Origin: 4484-232 sp964486555
GTDB lineage: Bacteria > Thermotogota > Thermotogae > Thermotogales > Thermotogaceae
Assembly (NCBI GenBank): GCA_964486555.1
Contig: CAZANP010000013.1
Span: 1-37,401, forward strand
Reading direction: 5' to 3'
Length of the DNA stretch: 37,401 nt
The translations under genes were made by a program, and so were the position numbers. Under the pieces are notes generated by a model. It was given only the letters and a program-made list of their open reading frames with translations, did not search any database and had not been told where the DNA came from. Within the stretch, counting starts at the first letter, position 1, and each line of letters opens with the position of its first letter. This document shows positions 24,424 through 33,265 of the stretch, piece after piece.

Positions 24424-25376
24424 GGATAGGAGTAGTCTGTGATAAGAACTTAGATGAGAAAAAGGAGAAAATGATAGCATCTGTGGCTGAGGCTCTCACG
24501 GAACTGTACGATGTCGTTGTTATACCATTCGATGAGGATTTCATAAGAAGAGTGAAAGAAGTGGATTTTGTTTTCAACCTCTCAACAGATGGAGGAGAAG
24601 ATACACGTCAACTCCATGTTCCAGCCCTTCTTGACCTTCTTGGAGTACCTTACACATCTTCAAGTGCTTTCACACATGCCCTGTGTCTTGATAAAAGGGT
24701 TACGAAGATCATATTGGCTCACCACGATCTTCCAACTCCCAGATTCTTTGTAGTGGACGTTGGAGAGAGCGTTCCTGAAAGTCTCGGTCTGGATTATCCC
24801 GTGATCGTTAAACCGGTAAGGGAAGGTAGTTCCGCTGGCCTTAGAAAGGAATCTGTGGTTCATGATCCATCTCACCTTGAAGAGGCTGTAAGGTACGTTC
24901 ACGAAGTTTTTGAAGAGCCTGTTTTAATCGAAGAATTCATAGAAGGAACGGAAGTTAGTCTTGGAATCATTGGAAACGGTGAGGATCTTGAAGTGCTACC
25001 ACTCTTGGAGATAGATTTTTCCAATCTCCCTGAAGGAGTTGAAAGATTCTACTCACACAGGGTGAAACATGAACTCGATGAGCACCTGAGATATCACTGC
25101 CCTGCACGAGTTCCAGAGAAAGTTGAAAAGAAGATAAAAGAAGCTGGTAAAAAGGTTTTCAAGGTACTTGGTCTCAGGGATTACGCGAGGATGGATATAA
25201 GGATACGCGATGATAGATTCTTCTTCCTGGAGATAAATTCACTACCACTTCTTGTCCCCGTTTTTTCAGACATCGTTAAAATGGCGGAGACAGCGGGATA
25301 CACTTACAAAGAATTCATACTGAGGCTCTTGAGGATAGCTATGCGAAGGTATGGCATGATCGAGGAAGAAGTCTGA
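24420..25376 (+). CDS. D-Ala-D-Ala-ligase-like ATP-grasp enzyme
   Basis: A 318-residue ATP-grasp ligase. The N-domain contains NLSTDGGEDTRQLHVPALLD and GVPYTSS, comparable to the HGxxGEDGxxQ and PYTGS motifs of Ddl. The ATP-binding core has VIVKPVREGSSAGLRK and PVLIEEFIEGTEVSLGII, and the metal site MDIRIRDDRFFFLEINSLP. After the Asn, however, Ddl enzymes have PGMT/PGFT and a serine that bind the second D-Ala; here it reads SLPLLVPVFSDIVKMAETAG. The carboxylate- or amine-side substrate is therefore probably not D-Ala. It is the last gene of the operon, coupled to the B12 protein by an ATGA overlap and followed by a terminator. Confidence 0.82.
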   Translation: MRIGVVCDKNLDEKKEKMIASVAEALTELYDVVVIPFDEDFIRRVKEVDFVFNLSTDGGEDTRQLHVPALLDLLGVPYTSSSAFTHALCLDKRVTKIILAHHDLPTPRFFVVDVGESVPESLGLDYPVIVKPVREGSSAGLRKESVVHDPSHLEEAVRYVHEVFEEPVLIEEFIEGTEVSLGIIGNGEDLEVLPLLEIDFSNLPEGVERFYSHRVKHELDEHLRYHCPARVPEKVEKKIKEAGKKVFKVLGLRDYARMDIRIRDDRFFFLEINSLPLLVPVFSDIVKMAETAGYTYKEFILRLLRIAMRRYGMIEEEV

Positions 25377-25401
25377 AGATCCCCTGAGGGGATCTTTTTT
25401 T
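25377..25401 (+). terminator. Rho-independent terminator after the ATP-grasp gene
   Basis: AGATCCCC-TGA-GGGGATCT is an 8-bp stem with a 3-base loop, followed directly by a run of T residues. It starts right after the stop codon and ends the operon that begins at the HD-GYP gene. Confidence 0.9.
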
Positions 25402-25472
25402 ATTTATAGAAAAAATGGAGAAATAATTGACTCATACATCGTTACCATGGAGGACAAAGTTCCCAAAAGTGA

Positions 25473-25478
25473 TATAAT
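25473..25478 (+). promoter_or_regulatory. -10 box of the RND transporter gene
   Basis: A consensus TATAAT lies 68 bases before the chosen ATG. No good -35 is found 16-18 bases upstream (GAGGAC is at 17). The TTGACT at 25427 is too far away to pair with it. The box lies inside the N-terminal extension of the longest frame, which supports the later start. Confidence 0.45.
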
Positions 25479-25545
25479 AGATTCGATTTTTCCAAAATGT
25501 CACTCTGTACGTAGAAAAGATGCTGCTTCAAGGGGAAGAAAGACC

Positions 25546-27702
25546 ATGGAAAGATACACGGAATTTCTCTATAAGAGAAAAAAGCAGATATTTTTTCTCA
25601 TAATAATAGTTAACATCATCTCCGCTATCGGGATCTTCAGAATCAGAATCAACCCAGATTATACGGTCTTCATACCGAAGGATTCAAAACATGTGAAAAT
25701 CTATGAAGAGATGAACAAAGTATTCGGCACGCAGGATCAGGTAACCCTGATGATCGTTTTCTCAAAGAATCCCAGAAATCTGAAGGATTTACAGACGTTG
25801 AAGGATATAGAAAAATCCATCGAGAGTTTTGATGATGTGAAAACGGTTGTTGGGCCTGTACCAGATATGATACCAGCAAGGCTCTTCAGGTTCGAGAAGG
25901 TGACGAAGGTTACGGAGAAAAATGTTAAAAAGATTCTGGACTTCATCGAAACAAACGATTTCATGAAACCTATCGTGGAAAAAGACGGTAAGTATTATTG
26001 CCTTTTCAGCATCTTTCCATCTCCGAATGCAAATTACCTTAAACTGATAAGAGAAATTGAGGGGTATCTCAAAACTCAAAATCATGAATATTACATCTCC
26101 GGAAATTTGTATGTTCAAGGAAAACTGTTTGACTACATTCTCATAATGCTCCTCACCTTACCGCCAACTGCCATTTTGATGATGTTTCTCGTCTTCAGAT
26201 GGAGGATCGGTTCCGCGAAAGGAGCCCTGTTGTCTATAATCCCTGCAGGCCTTGGAGCCCTCTGGACTATGGGGTTGATATCGTGGACTATCAGAGAGAT
26301 TTCCATGGTCACCGTTCTCGTGCCGATCTTCACCATAGTGATAGGAAGCGCCGATGGCCTCCATTTCATGTCCCATTTTCTCGACAGAATAGATGAAGGG
26401 GAGAGTGAAAAGGAAGCGGTTAGGGATACTTTGGAAGCTATAGGAATTGCGATAATAATGACAACTCTCACGACGGTTGCTGGTTTTCTATCACTGCTTG
26501 TTGTGAAATCTCACACCTTAGTTCAAATGGGACTTTTTTCAGCAATAGGTATAGGGTTCGCTGGTATTGCAACATGGCTTTTCCTGCCAACGATTCTCTT
26601 AAACGGTGTTAAAGTGGAAAGGACCGTAAAAGGTAAGAAAGATGTTGTGACCAACTTCTTTAAGAGGTTCCAGGGTAAAAGAGCTTTGATCGTGACTTTG
26701 CTGATCTCCATTGCTTTCATACCAGGCCTCATGAAACTCAAAACTGATTTCAACATGTTTGGAATGTACAGAAAATACACGAGTGTCAGAAAGAGTATTG
26801 AAAACGTGAAGAAGGTCTATGGTATGTTCTTACCAGTTTTCGGAGTTGTTCAAACCGAAAAGGATCCCATAGATCCGATTGTGGCAAAAGAGGTTTTGAG
26901 CATTGAAAAGAAACTGAGTTCCATGGACGATGTTTTAAAAGTCTACTCTTTCTACGATGTCATGGGATTGGTTTACAGAAAGCTTTACAACACGAACGAA
27001 GATTATCCCAATACCCTAGCGAAAGCCAATCTGGTATTTTCGTTGATGATGTCCCAACAGAAAAAGCTCTTAGACACTCTCATAAACAGGAAGAAAAAGA
27101 TGGCGAGAATCATAATATCACCAAGGGATTTGAGATCAAAAACTCTGGCGCGTATAGAAAATACGGTCCAGGATAAGAGAATTTTTATAACAGGCATACC
27201 TTACGTTATAAAGGAAATGAACGATACCATAATACCGCAGCAGATTCAAACGATATTCCTCGCGATGATTCTTGTTTTCTCGCTCTTACTTCTGACGCAG
27301 AAAAAGCTCAAGATAGCTCTTCTATCTCTTATCCCGATATCTGTCTCTCTGATAGCACTTTTTGGATTCATGGGGTATGCGGGAATCGATCTCAGCATCA
27401 TCACAATGAACATGGCGAGTATAACTATCGGTGTCGGTATAGATTATGCGATACACTACGTTGCCCTTTTTAAGTACTACGTGGAGAAGAAACATGAAAA
27501 ACCCCAAATTGTAGCGCTTGAAAGGGTAGCTGGTCCAGTAACTGCAAACGCTTTTGGACTCGCTATAGGCTACACAGTGATGATATTCTCCCCGCTCACG
27601 GTTCACCTGTATCTTTCAGGTATCATGTGGGTGACGATGCTCACGAGTTCGTTCCTGAGTCTCTCGCTTCTTCCAACACTCGTTTCAAGAGTGTTTTCAT
27701 AA
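25546..27702 (+). CDS. RND/MMPL-superfamily transporter (HAE3-like)
   Basis: A 718-residue membrane protein with two repeats of one transmembrane helix, an extracytoplasmic loop of about 170 residues and five more helices. Conserved helix-4 blocks are GSADGLHFMSHFLDR (first half) and GVGIDYAIHYVALFKYY (second half), followed by the TTLTTVAGFLSLL type helix. Such single-polypeptide proteins (hydrophobe/amphiphile efflux-3 type) export lipids or hydrophobic compounds using the proton gradient. The start is the ATG at 25546 behind AAGGGGAAGAA; the upstream 33 codons of the longest frame contain the promoter. The stop overlaps that of the convergent mnmG. Confidence 0.9.
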   Translation: MERYTEFLYKRKKQIFFLIIIVNIISAIGIFRIRINPDYTVFIPKDSKHVKIYEEMNKVFGTQDQVTLMIVFSKNPRNLKDLQTLKDIEKSIESFDDVKTVVGPVPDMIPARLFRFEKVTKVTEKNVKKILDFIETNDFMKPIVEKDGKYYCLFSIFPSPNANYLKLIREIEGYLKTQNHEYYISGNLYVQGKLFDYILIMLLTLPPTAILMMFLVFRWRIGSAKGALLSIIPAGLGALWTMGLISWTIREISMVTVLVPIFTIVIGSADGLHFMSHFLDRIDEGESEKEAVRDTLEAIGIAIIMTTLTTVAGFLSLLVVKSHTLVQMGLFSAIGIGFAGIATWLFLPTILLNGVKVERTVKGKKDVVTNFFKRFQGKRALIVTLLISIAFIPGLMKLKTDFNMFGMYRKYTSVRKSIENVKKVYGMFLPVFGVVQTEKDPIDPIVAKEVLSIEKKLSSMDDVLKVYSFYDVMGLVYRKLYNTNEDYPNTLAKANLVFSLMMSQQKKLLDTLINRKKKMARIIISPRDLRSKTLARIENTVQDKRIFITGIPYVIKEMNDTIIPQQIQTIFLAMILVFSLLLLTQKKLKIALLSLIPISVSLIALFGFMGYAGIDLSIITMNMASITIGVGIDYAIHYVALFKYYVEKKHEKPQIVALERVAGPVTANAFGLAIGYTVMIFSPLTVHLYLSGIMWVTMLTSSFLSLSLLPTLVSRVFS

Positions 27703-29595
27703 ACGAATTTTTCTGATGTCTTCAAGGTAGTTCGCAAGATTGGCTATATCCGCAGGTGAAACTCCAGGAATTCTCATCGCCTGACCTATGGAAGAAGGCT
27801 TCACCTTTTTCAACTTTTCCCTGGCCTCAGTTGAAACGTTGGGAACTTTATCATAATCGATATCAGATGGTATTTTCATATTTTCATAAGCTTCAAACAT
27901 CTTGATATCTTCCAGCATCTTGGCTATGTATCCTTCATATTTGGCATTTATCTCGACTTGCTCAACAACTTCTGGATCATCTATTGGGTGTGGATCGAAA
28001 TCTCTCAACTTTTCATACGGAACCTGAGGTCTCTTGAGCAACTGGTAAAAAGATGTGGCTTCCCTTAAAGGAGTTGTTCCCAAGGAAACCAGCAGATCGC
28101 TGAGAGCGCTCGAAGGCTTGATTATCACTTTCTTCAATCGTTGTATCTCTTCCTCTATCCTCTTTTCAAGTCTTAGAACCTTTTCGTAGAACCACTTCGG
28201 TATCAAACCAACTCTGTAACCGTACTTAGTGAGTCTCAGATGAGCGTTATCAAATCTCAGAAGAAGACGGTATTCTGCTCGCGATGTGAGGAGCCTGTAG
28301 GGTTCATCTACCCCTTTCGTTACAAGGTCATCTATCAGAACACCTGTGTAAGCCTCAGATCTTCTCAGAATAAATGACTCCTCTCCTCTCAATTTGAGAG
28401 CTGCGTTTATCCCGGCTACGATTCCCTGAGCAGCCGCTTCTTCATAACCACTGGTTCCATTGACCTGTCCCGCAAAGTAGAGATTTTCCACTATTTTAGA
28501 TTCCAGTGTGGGATAGAGTTGGGTGGGATCCACATGATCGTATTCTATAGCGTACGCGGGTCTTGTTATTATCGCATTTTCAAGTCCTTTAACCGATCTG
28601 ATCATCTTTATCTGAGCTGCAAAGGGAAGACTGGTGCTCAAACCATTCAGATAGTATTCTTGCGTATCTTTTCCTTCAGGTTCAACGAATACCTGATGAG
28701 AATCCTTATCCTTGAATTTCATTACCTTATCTTCTATAGAAGGACAATATCTTGGTCCAATTCCTTCTATCAGCTTCACAGAACCATACAACGGGGAGAA
28801 ATCGATATAAGACATGATTATCTTGTGAGTTTCGGGATTCGTCCTTGTAAGCCAGCAGGGGAAATCCTTAGGTAGAACCCTAGGCTCATCGAAATAAGAA
28901 AAGGCGTATGGTTCATCAGCTGTGTCCTGTCTTTCCATGGCGTTGAAATTTATGGAACTTTTCAGAATCCTTGCAGGAGTTCCCGTCTTGAATCTTCCGA
29001 TCTTAAATCCCATGTTCATGAGGGATTGGGTTAGCTTGTTTGCAGGAAATTCTCCCATTCTTCCAGCTGGCATCGTGGACCTTCCTATGAATATCTTTCC
29101 TCTCAAAAACGTTCCGGTTGTAACGATAACAGCTTTTGTTCTGTAATCTATACCAAAACTGTCCACAACACCAACCACTTTCCCTTTTTCTACCAGTATT
29201 TCTTCCGCTATGCCGTATCTCAATAAGAGATTTTCTTGTGTTTCCAATCTTCTCTTCATAGTTCTGCTATAGGATATCTTATCTATCTGAGCTCTCAACG
29301 CCCTGACAGCAGGCCCTTTCTTCACATTCAGCATCCTGACATTTATCATGGTTTCATCAGTTGCTTTGGCGATCTCACCACCTAAAGCATCCACTTCCCT
29401 TATGAGAACACCTTTTGCTGGCCCTCCCATGGCGGGATTACAAGGAGTCCAACCGACTGTGTCCATGTTGACAGTCAATACCAGCGTTCTGAATCCCATT
29501 CTGGCTGTTGCAAGACCAGCCTCTATCCCAGCATGACCCGCACCGATAACGACCACATCGAAATCTCTGTCATCCTCAGGCCTTTCAAAAAGCAA
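27697..29595 (-). CDS. mnmG: tRNA uridine-34 carboxymethylaminomethyl synthesis protein MnmG
   Basis: A 632-residue FAD-binding enzyme (GidA) that, with the GTPase MnmE, installs the cmnm5 group on wobble uridine of several tRNAs. The N-terminal FAD site is VVVIGAGHAGIEAGLA (residues 14-29). GidA signatures are PCNPAMGGPAKGVLIREVDALGG, GPRYCPSIEDK and LYFAGQVNGTSGYEEAAAQG. A helical C-terminal domain follows. The start is TTG behind GGAGGTGG. It is 12 bases downstream of dnaN, so the two are co-transcribed. Its stop overlaps that of the convergent RND gene by 6 bases, with no terminator visible between them. Confidence 0.96.
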   Translation of the reverse strand: MLFERPEDDRDFDVVVIGAGHAGIEAGLATARMGFRTLVLTVNMDTVGWTPCNPAMGGPAKGVLIREVDALGGEIAKATDETMINVRMLNVKKGPAVRALRAQIDKISYSRTMKRRLETQENLLLRYGIAEEILVEKGKVVGVVDSFGIDYRTKAVIVTTGTFLRGKIFIGRSTMPAGRMGEFPANKLTQSLMNMGFKIGRFKTGTPARILKSSINFNAMERQDTADEPYAFSYFDEPRVLPKDFPCWLTRTNPETHKIIMSYIDFSPLYGSVKLIEGIGPRYCPSIEDKVMKFKDKDSHQVFVEPEGKDTQEYYLNGLSTSLPFAAQIKMIRSVKGLENAIITRPAYAIEYDHVDPTQLYPTLESKIVENLYFAGQVNGTSGYEEAAAQGIVAGINAALKLRGEESFILRRSEAYTGVLIDDLVTKGVDEPYRLLTSRAEYRLLLRFDNAHLRLTKYGYRVGLIPKWFYEKVLRLEKRIEEEIQRLKKVIIKPSSALSDLLVSLGTTPLREATSFYQLLKRPQVPYEKLRDFDPHPIDDPEVVEQVEINAKYEGYIAKMLEDIKMFEAYENMKIPSDIDYDKVPNVSTEAREKLKKVKPSSIGQAMRIPGVSPADIANLANYLEDIRKIRL

Positions 29596-29607
29596 ATCTC
29601 CACCTCC

Positions 29608-30708
29608 TCATGCAAGCCTTATGGGCATGACGATGTATATGTAACCCTCGACATCCAAAGGATTCATTTGGAGTGGGCTCGTTGAATCTACAAAGTTCAT
29701 CTCAACTTCTTCGGTATCTATCTTTCTCAAGGCATCTATTATGAACTTGGGATTGAAAGCTATCGTTAGATCCTCCCCTTCCTTTTGGACCTTGATCTCC
29801 TCGATTGCCTCTTCCGCTTCAAAACTCTTCGCCGAAAGTGTTATTTTCCCTTCCGTTATTTCGAATTTCACGGCATCACTGCCTTTCTTTGCAATCACCG
29901 AGATCCTTCTGAGGGAATCCAGAAGTTCATTCCTTGAGACCACGACTTTCGTCTTGAAAGCAGGAGGTAAAACCCTTCTGTAATCTGGAAAATCGGCATC
30001 CACCACTCTCATGATCGTTTCAACATCTCCTGCTGTCAGAGAAACCCTCTTTCCATCGTATTTCAAAGATACGAAGGGTTCTGGTGTATTCGATAGAACG
30101 TTTGAAAGTTCTTTCATACTTTTGAGGGAGAGCAGAAAATCTGCTGTGATCTCGTGATCGATCTTTTCTTCAGCAAGAGCAAGGCGAAAACCATCGCTTG
30201 CAACAAGTCGTAAGAAACCTTCTGTGAGCTCCCAAAAGACCCCGTTCAAGTTTCTCATGAACTCATCTGTGGCAGCTGCGAATATGACTTTGTCGACCAT
30301 TTCATCGAGTATGGATGTGTCTATCTCCAGAATAGCCTCGGATTCAGCTGGCGTAACCTCCGGAAATTCCAAAGGATCCATAGTCGGTAGATGGAACTTA
30401 CTCGAGCCACATGTTATGATCAAGTTGTCACCTTCAAGTGTCATCTCCACCACATCTGATGGAAGGGATTTCACAAGCTCCAGGATGGTTTTCGCATCGA
30501 CAACGAACTTCCCTTCTCCTTCAAGTTCATTGGTATTGACCTTCGCTCTCACTCCGGTTTCCATATCGGTTGCATGCAGATTGAACTCACCATCTTTCAC
30601 GTCGAAGAGAAAACCAGCAAGAACCGGTTTCACAGATTTTTTTGCAACAGCTTTCGAAGCCATGACAAGTTTGTCTTCCAACTCTCCACTGTCCACAACT
30701 ATTCTCAT
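29608..30708 (-). CDS. dnaN: DNA polymerase III beta subunit (sliding clamp)
   Basis: The 366-residue replicative sliding clamp that encircles DNA and tethers polymerase III and other clamp-binding proteins. Three repeated domains of about 120 residues are seen. Typical blocks are ASKAVAKKSVKPVLAGFLF, MRNLNGVFWELTEGFLRLVASDGFRLAL and the C-terminal YIYIVMPIRLA. The start is the ATG at 30708 (MRIVVDSGELEDKL), 6 bases after AAGGAGGGG; the ATG two codons earlier is too close to that site. No dnaA or obvious DnaA-box cluster lies nearby, so this is not evidence for the origin. It leads the dnaN-mnmG unit. Confidence 0.97.
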   Translation of the reverse strand: MRIVVDSGELEDKLVMASKAVAKKSVKPVLAGFLFDVKDGEFNLHATDMETGVRAKVNTNELEGEGKFVVDAKTILELVKSLPSDVVEMTLEGDNLIITCGSSKFHLPTMDPLEFPEVTPAESEAILEIDTSILDEMVDKVIFAAATDEFMRNLNGVFWELTEGFLRLVASDGFRLALAEEKIDHEITADFLLSLKSMKELSNVLSNTPEPFVSLKYDGKRVSLTAGDVETIMRVVDADFPDYRRVLPPAFKTKVVVSRNELLDSLRRISVIAKKGSDAVKFEITEGKITLSAKSFEAEEAIEEIKVQKEGEDLTIAFNPKFIIDALRKIDTEEVEMNFVDSTSPLQMNPLDVEGYIYIVMPIRLA

Positions 30709-30730
30709 ATCCATCCCCTCCTTATGAGAA

Positions 30731-30736
30731 ATTTTA
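30731..30736 (-). promoter_or_regulatory. Extended -10 promoter for dnaN-mnmG
   Basis: On the minus strand TGC-TAAAAT lies 22 bases before the dnaN ATG. The TGn before the -10 gives an extended -10 element; no convincing -35 is present. Confidence 0.5.
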
Positions 30737-30892
30737 GCATGTTTGCAAATCAACCGATGGTATTTGAAAACTCATGATCTTGAAGCCGAAGGGGATATGG
30801 TAGGATATGGACCACTCTGAGGAATTAAAGGTGAACTCAGAATAGAATTTCCATCATGAGGGGATTTTGAAGGGTTTGAGTGTCTTGGATTC

Positions 30893-30921
30893 TTGAAACA
30901 ATCTGGAGGTTGTGATATCAT
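30893..30921 (+). promoter_or_regulatory. Promoter of tRNA-Pro
   Basis: TTGAAA (30893-30898), a 17-base spacer and TATCAT (30916-30921) lie 12 bases before the first base of the tRNA. Both boxes match five of six consensus bases. The rest of the 225-base dnaN-tRNA interval shows no gene. Confidence 0.75.
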
Positions 30922-30933
30922 AAATTAATGGAT

Positions 30934-31010
30934 CGGGGCGTAGCGCAGGTGGCTAGCGCGCTTGCATGGGGCGCAAGAGGTCGCTGGTTCAAGTCCAGTC
31001 GCCCCGACCA
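30934..31010 (+). tRNA. tRNA-Pro (anticodon GGG)
   Basis: A 77-base cloverleaf with encoded CCA. The acceptor stem is CGGGGCG/CGCCCCG, the anticodon stem CTTGC/GCAAG with loop ATGGGGC giving anticodon GGG, and the T arm CTGGTTCAAGTCCAG. It decodes CCC and CCU. It has its own promoter and is followed by a hairpin terminator. Confidence 0.95.
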
Positions 31011-31012
31011 AA

Positions 31013-31046
31013 AGAAATCCCCCTTCCTTCTGGAAGGGGGATTTCT
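31013..31046. terminator. Bidirectional terminator between tRNA-Pro and fliD
   Basis: A perfect 15-bp stem (AGAAATCCCCCTTCC / GGAAGGGGGATTTCT) with a TTCT loop sits between the convergent tRNA-Pro and fliD. T-rich tails occur on both sides (TTTCTGTT on plus, TTTCTTTTGG on minus), so it can serve both. Confidence 0.85.
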
Positions 31047-31047
31047 G

Positions 31048-32889
31048 TTACTTGTTTGTACCACTTGAAGCCTGTGATAACCACGAACTTTGCATCTGTA
31101 GATAAGCTATCGCCTCCTCCATGGCTGTGAACTTTCTCCAAAGCTCCGCTTCTCTCCTTTGAAGTCTTTCTATCATCTCCGCTATTCTGATCGCAAGAAA
31201 TCTCTGTTCTCTCGTTAATCGACCACTCACACCGGCGACTTGATCGATTCCTCCTCCAAATTTCGTTAGATCCCACAGATAATTGTAAAGTTGGACAGCG
31301 AAACCTTCTGAACCTTCCTCGTCGTTTCCAAAAAATCTCCAGACTTTTTCAGGATCCTCGGAAAGAGCCTGTCTCAACGTATCTTCGTCCAGTTCTAGAT
31401 GCCCTTTCATCATGTTTTCATAACCTGTTCCAAGCCCTCCCGTTGTTATACCTATTTCCCAGAGGTAATTTATATCTCCTTCTATTTTTCTGGTTATGAA
31501 GCTCTTCAATCTATCAAAAATGTTCTCGAGAAAACTGTCGTTCTTCAAAACACCCTGCATCTTCTCTTCTTCTGTCATTTCATCCTCGGATTTGTCAGTT
31601 ACAGGCTCTTCCGTTAACTTTTCGTTTATATAATCCATTATCTCATTCCATTTCTGAACGAAATCTCTTATCTTACTGATCACTTGATCCACGTCTCTCT
31701 CCACTCTCACGGTGATCGTATCCGAGCTCGCTTTCTTTATGGTAAAAGTAATTCCGTTATATTCGAAGGAATCGTCAGATGTATAGAGATCCATCCATGC
31801 GGAGCCATCTGTGCTTATCTGAACATGTGCCTCTTGCCCTGGTGTTAAAGTGTGATTTTCAATGCCCAAGATTGCGAAGACATTTGTACTGTCGGTGTCC
31901 TCCAACGTGATCGCTTTTGGTCCGCCTTCGTTGTTTCTCATGTAAATCTTGTTCTCATAGGCATCGTACCAAGCTGTAACGCCAGCAGAACTTTCATTTA
32001 TCCTTTCTAGAAAATCCTCCAGAGTTTCCGTTGGATCCACAGTGATTTCAACACCGTTTATCTTCACCGTCCCAGAAGTTATCGTCCCAGAATTGTAATT
32101 GGCAATGTCTTGAAGCGTTTTTGTAGAAGGATCAAGACTACTCACAGGGGCGGTACTTTGAAGAACATAGTTTGTACCGTTGTACGTGACATTCGACTCC
32201 TTCAGGTGAAAAACGCTCATGAAGTTTCCTGAGACTTCCACCATGAAGAAGTTGGTATCCGATGTTATAGTGAGTTTTCCCGTTGTTTGATCGTACGAGG
32301 CGCTCCCTGTCATACCTAAATTCGATAACGCTGTATTTATCTTCGTGATGATGTCATCGATGGTATCCGTTGCCGTTATGTTCACTTCTTCATAACTCTG
32401 CGTGGCTTCGTTGTATATCCGTATAGTTGAGTCGATAGGGGTATAAGAATAATCTAGAGAGCCGAAAGTTGCCGTTGAGGATGGAGGTGTAACCACCATA
32501 TCGTTACCCTCGAGAAGAGTACCAACAGCGGTGTTCAGCACTTTTACGTAATATGTTCCAGGGGTTGCGCTTGTTGAAGCTTGAGCAGAGATAGTGCTCT
32601 CATCCGACGAGGATGCTGAAAACACCATGAAGGTTCTCTGTAGTTTCAGATCAAAAACAAAATCCCTGAATTCTTCTAATCTGTTGTCAAGTTCTTCGTA
32701 GGCTTTTTTCATGAGTTCGTATTTTTCGTATCTCTCATTCAACTCCACGAGAGGCTGGCTCTCTATCTGCATCAATTGATCCACTATCGATGCTGTATCA
32801 AGGCCACTGACAACCCCACCTACCTGAAATTGCCCAAGAAGGGAATAGTATCTCATGTTTATGGTCTGTGCTATCTTACTCAGATCCAT
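31048..32889 (-). CDS. fliD: Flagellar filament cap protein FliD
   Basis: A 613-residue hook-associated protein 2. The N-terminal FliD_N motif (GVVSGLDTASIVDQLMQIES, residues about 25-44) and the C-terminal coiled region (MIERLQRREAELWRKFTAMEEAIAYLQ ... SSWLSQ) are diagnostic. These parts form the leg domain contacting the filament. The middle (about 100-420) is rich in Thr/Ser/Asp beta strands and forms the exposed cap head. FliD oligomers at the filament tip guide flagellin insertion. The ATG is preceded by AAAGGGCGTGAG and lies 4 bases after flaG, so the two form an operon. A strong terminator follows the stop. Confidence 0.94.
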   Translation of the reverse strand: MDLSKIAQTINMRYYSLLGQFQVGGVVSGLDTASIVDQLMQIESQPLVELNERYEKYELMKKAYEELDNRLEEFRDFVFDLKLQRTFMVFSASSSDESTISAQASTSATPGTYYVKVLNTAVGTLLEGNDMVVTPPSSTATFGSLDYSYTPIDSTIRIYNEATQSYEEVNITATDTIDDIITKINTALSNLGMTGSASYDQTTGKLTITSDTNFFMVEVSGNFMSVFHLKESNVTYNGTNYVLQSTAPVSSLDPSTKTLQDIANYNSGTITSGTVKINGVEITVDPTETLEDFLERINESSAGVTAWYDAYENKIYMRNNEGGPKAITLEDTDSTNVFAILGIENHTLTPGQEAHVQISTDGSAWMDLYTSDDSFEYNGITFTIKKASSDTITVRVERDVDQVISKIRDFVQKWNEIMDYINEKLTEEPVTDKSEDEMTEEEKMQGVLKNDSFLENIFDRLKSFITRKIEGDINYLWEIGITTGGLGTGYENMMKGHLELDEDTLRQALSEDPEKVWRFFGNDEEGSEGFAVQLYNYLWDLTKFGGGIDQVAGVSGRLTREQRFLAIRIAEMIERLQRREAELWRKFTAMEEAIAYLQMQSSWLSQASSGTNK

Positions 32890-32893
32890 AATC

Positions 32894-33265
32894 TCACGCC
32901 CTTTCGTCGAGTAGCAGACCTAGAAATTCCTCTATACTTTTTGCTATCTTCAGGACGACCTCTGGGGGAATCTGCCGTATTATCTCCCCAGTTTCCTTAT
33001 CTTTTATCTTCACGATAACCATGTTTGTATCTCTGTCTATGGAAAATTCTGCCTCTCCTCGGAATATGAGCTTCAATTTCTCCAGTTTCTTTTTGAAATC
33101 CTTCAAGATGTCTTCTAAATTCTTTTCGTCATCTATCTTTGGTTTTCCAGTCTCTACCGTTACATTCGGTGCATCCTCCATTGATTTTCTCAGATTCATC
33201 GTTTCTTCAACGATCATAGGATTCCTTTCCAGTTTTCCAATCCCATCCGTGGGATTCACCTTCAT
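32894..33265 (-). CDS. flaG: FlaG-family flagellar protein
   Basis: A 123-residue protein with the FlaG domain in its C-terminal half (AEFSIDRDTNMVIVKIKDKE, then GEIIRQIPPEVVLKIAKSIEE). The N-terminal half is polar and probably disordered. FlaG affects filament length in several bacteria; its exact role is unclear. The start ATG follows GGGGGTGAG. It is 4 bases upstream of fliD, which is the usual flaG-fliD order. It is divergent from the lipoprotein gene across 221 AT-rich bases in which I see no further gene. Confidence 0.9.
   Translation of the reverse strand: MKVNPTDGIGKLERNPMIVEETMNLRKSMEDAPNVTVETGKPKIDDEKNLEDILKDFKKKLEKLKLIFRGEAEFSIDRDTNMVIVKIKDKETGEIIRQIPPEVVLKIAKSIEEFLGLLLDERA

Noticed and set aside
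25427..25432. TTGACT as the -35 of the RND transporter promoter
   Set aside because: It is 40 bases from the TATAAT at 25473, too far for a sigma-A promoter, and has no -10 at 17 bases.
29608..30933. dnaN as a marker of the replication origin
   Set aside because: No dnaA and no cluster of DnaA-box-like repeats was seen in the window, and dnaN pairs with mnmG here, not dnaA.
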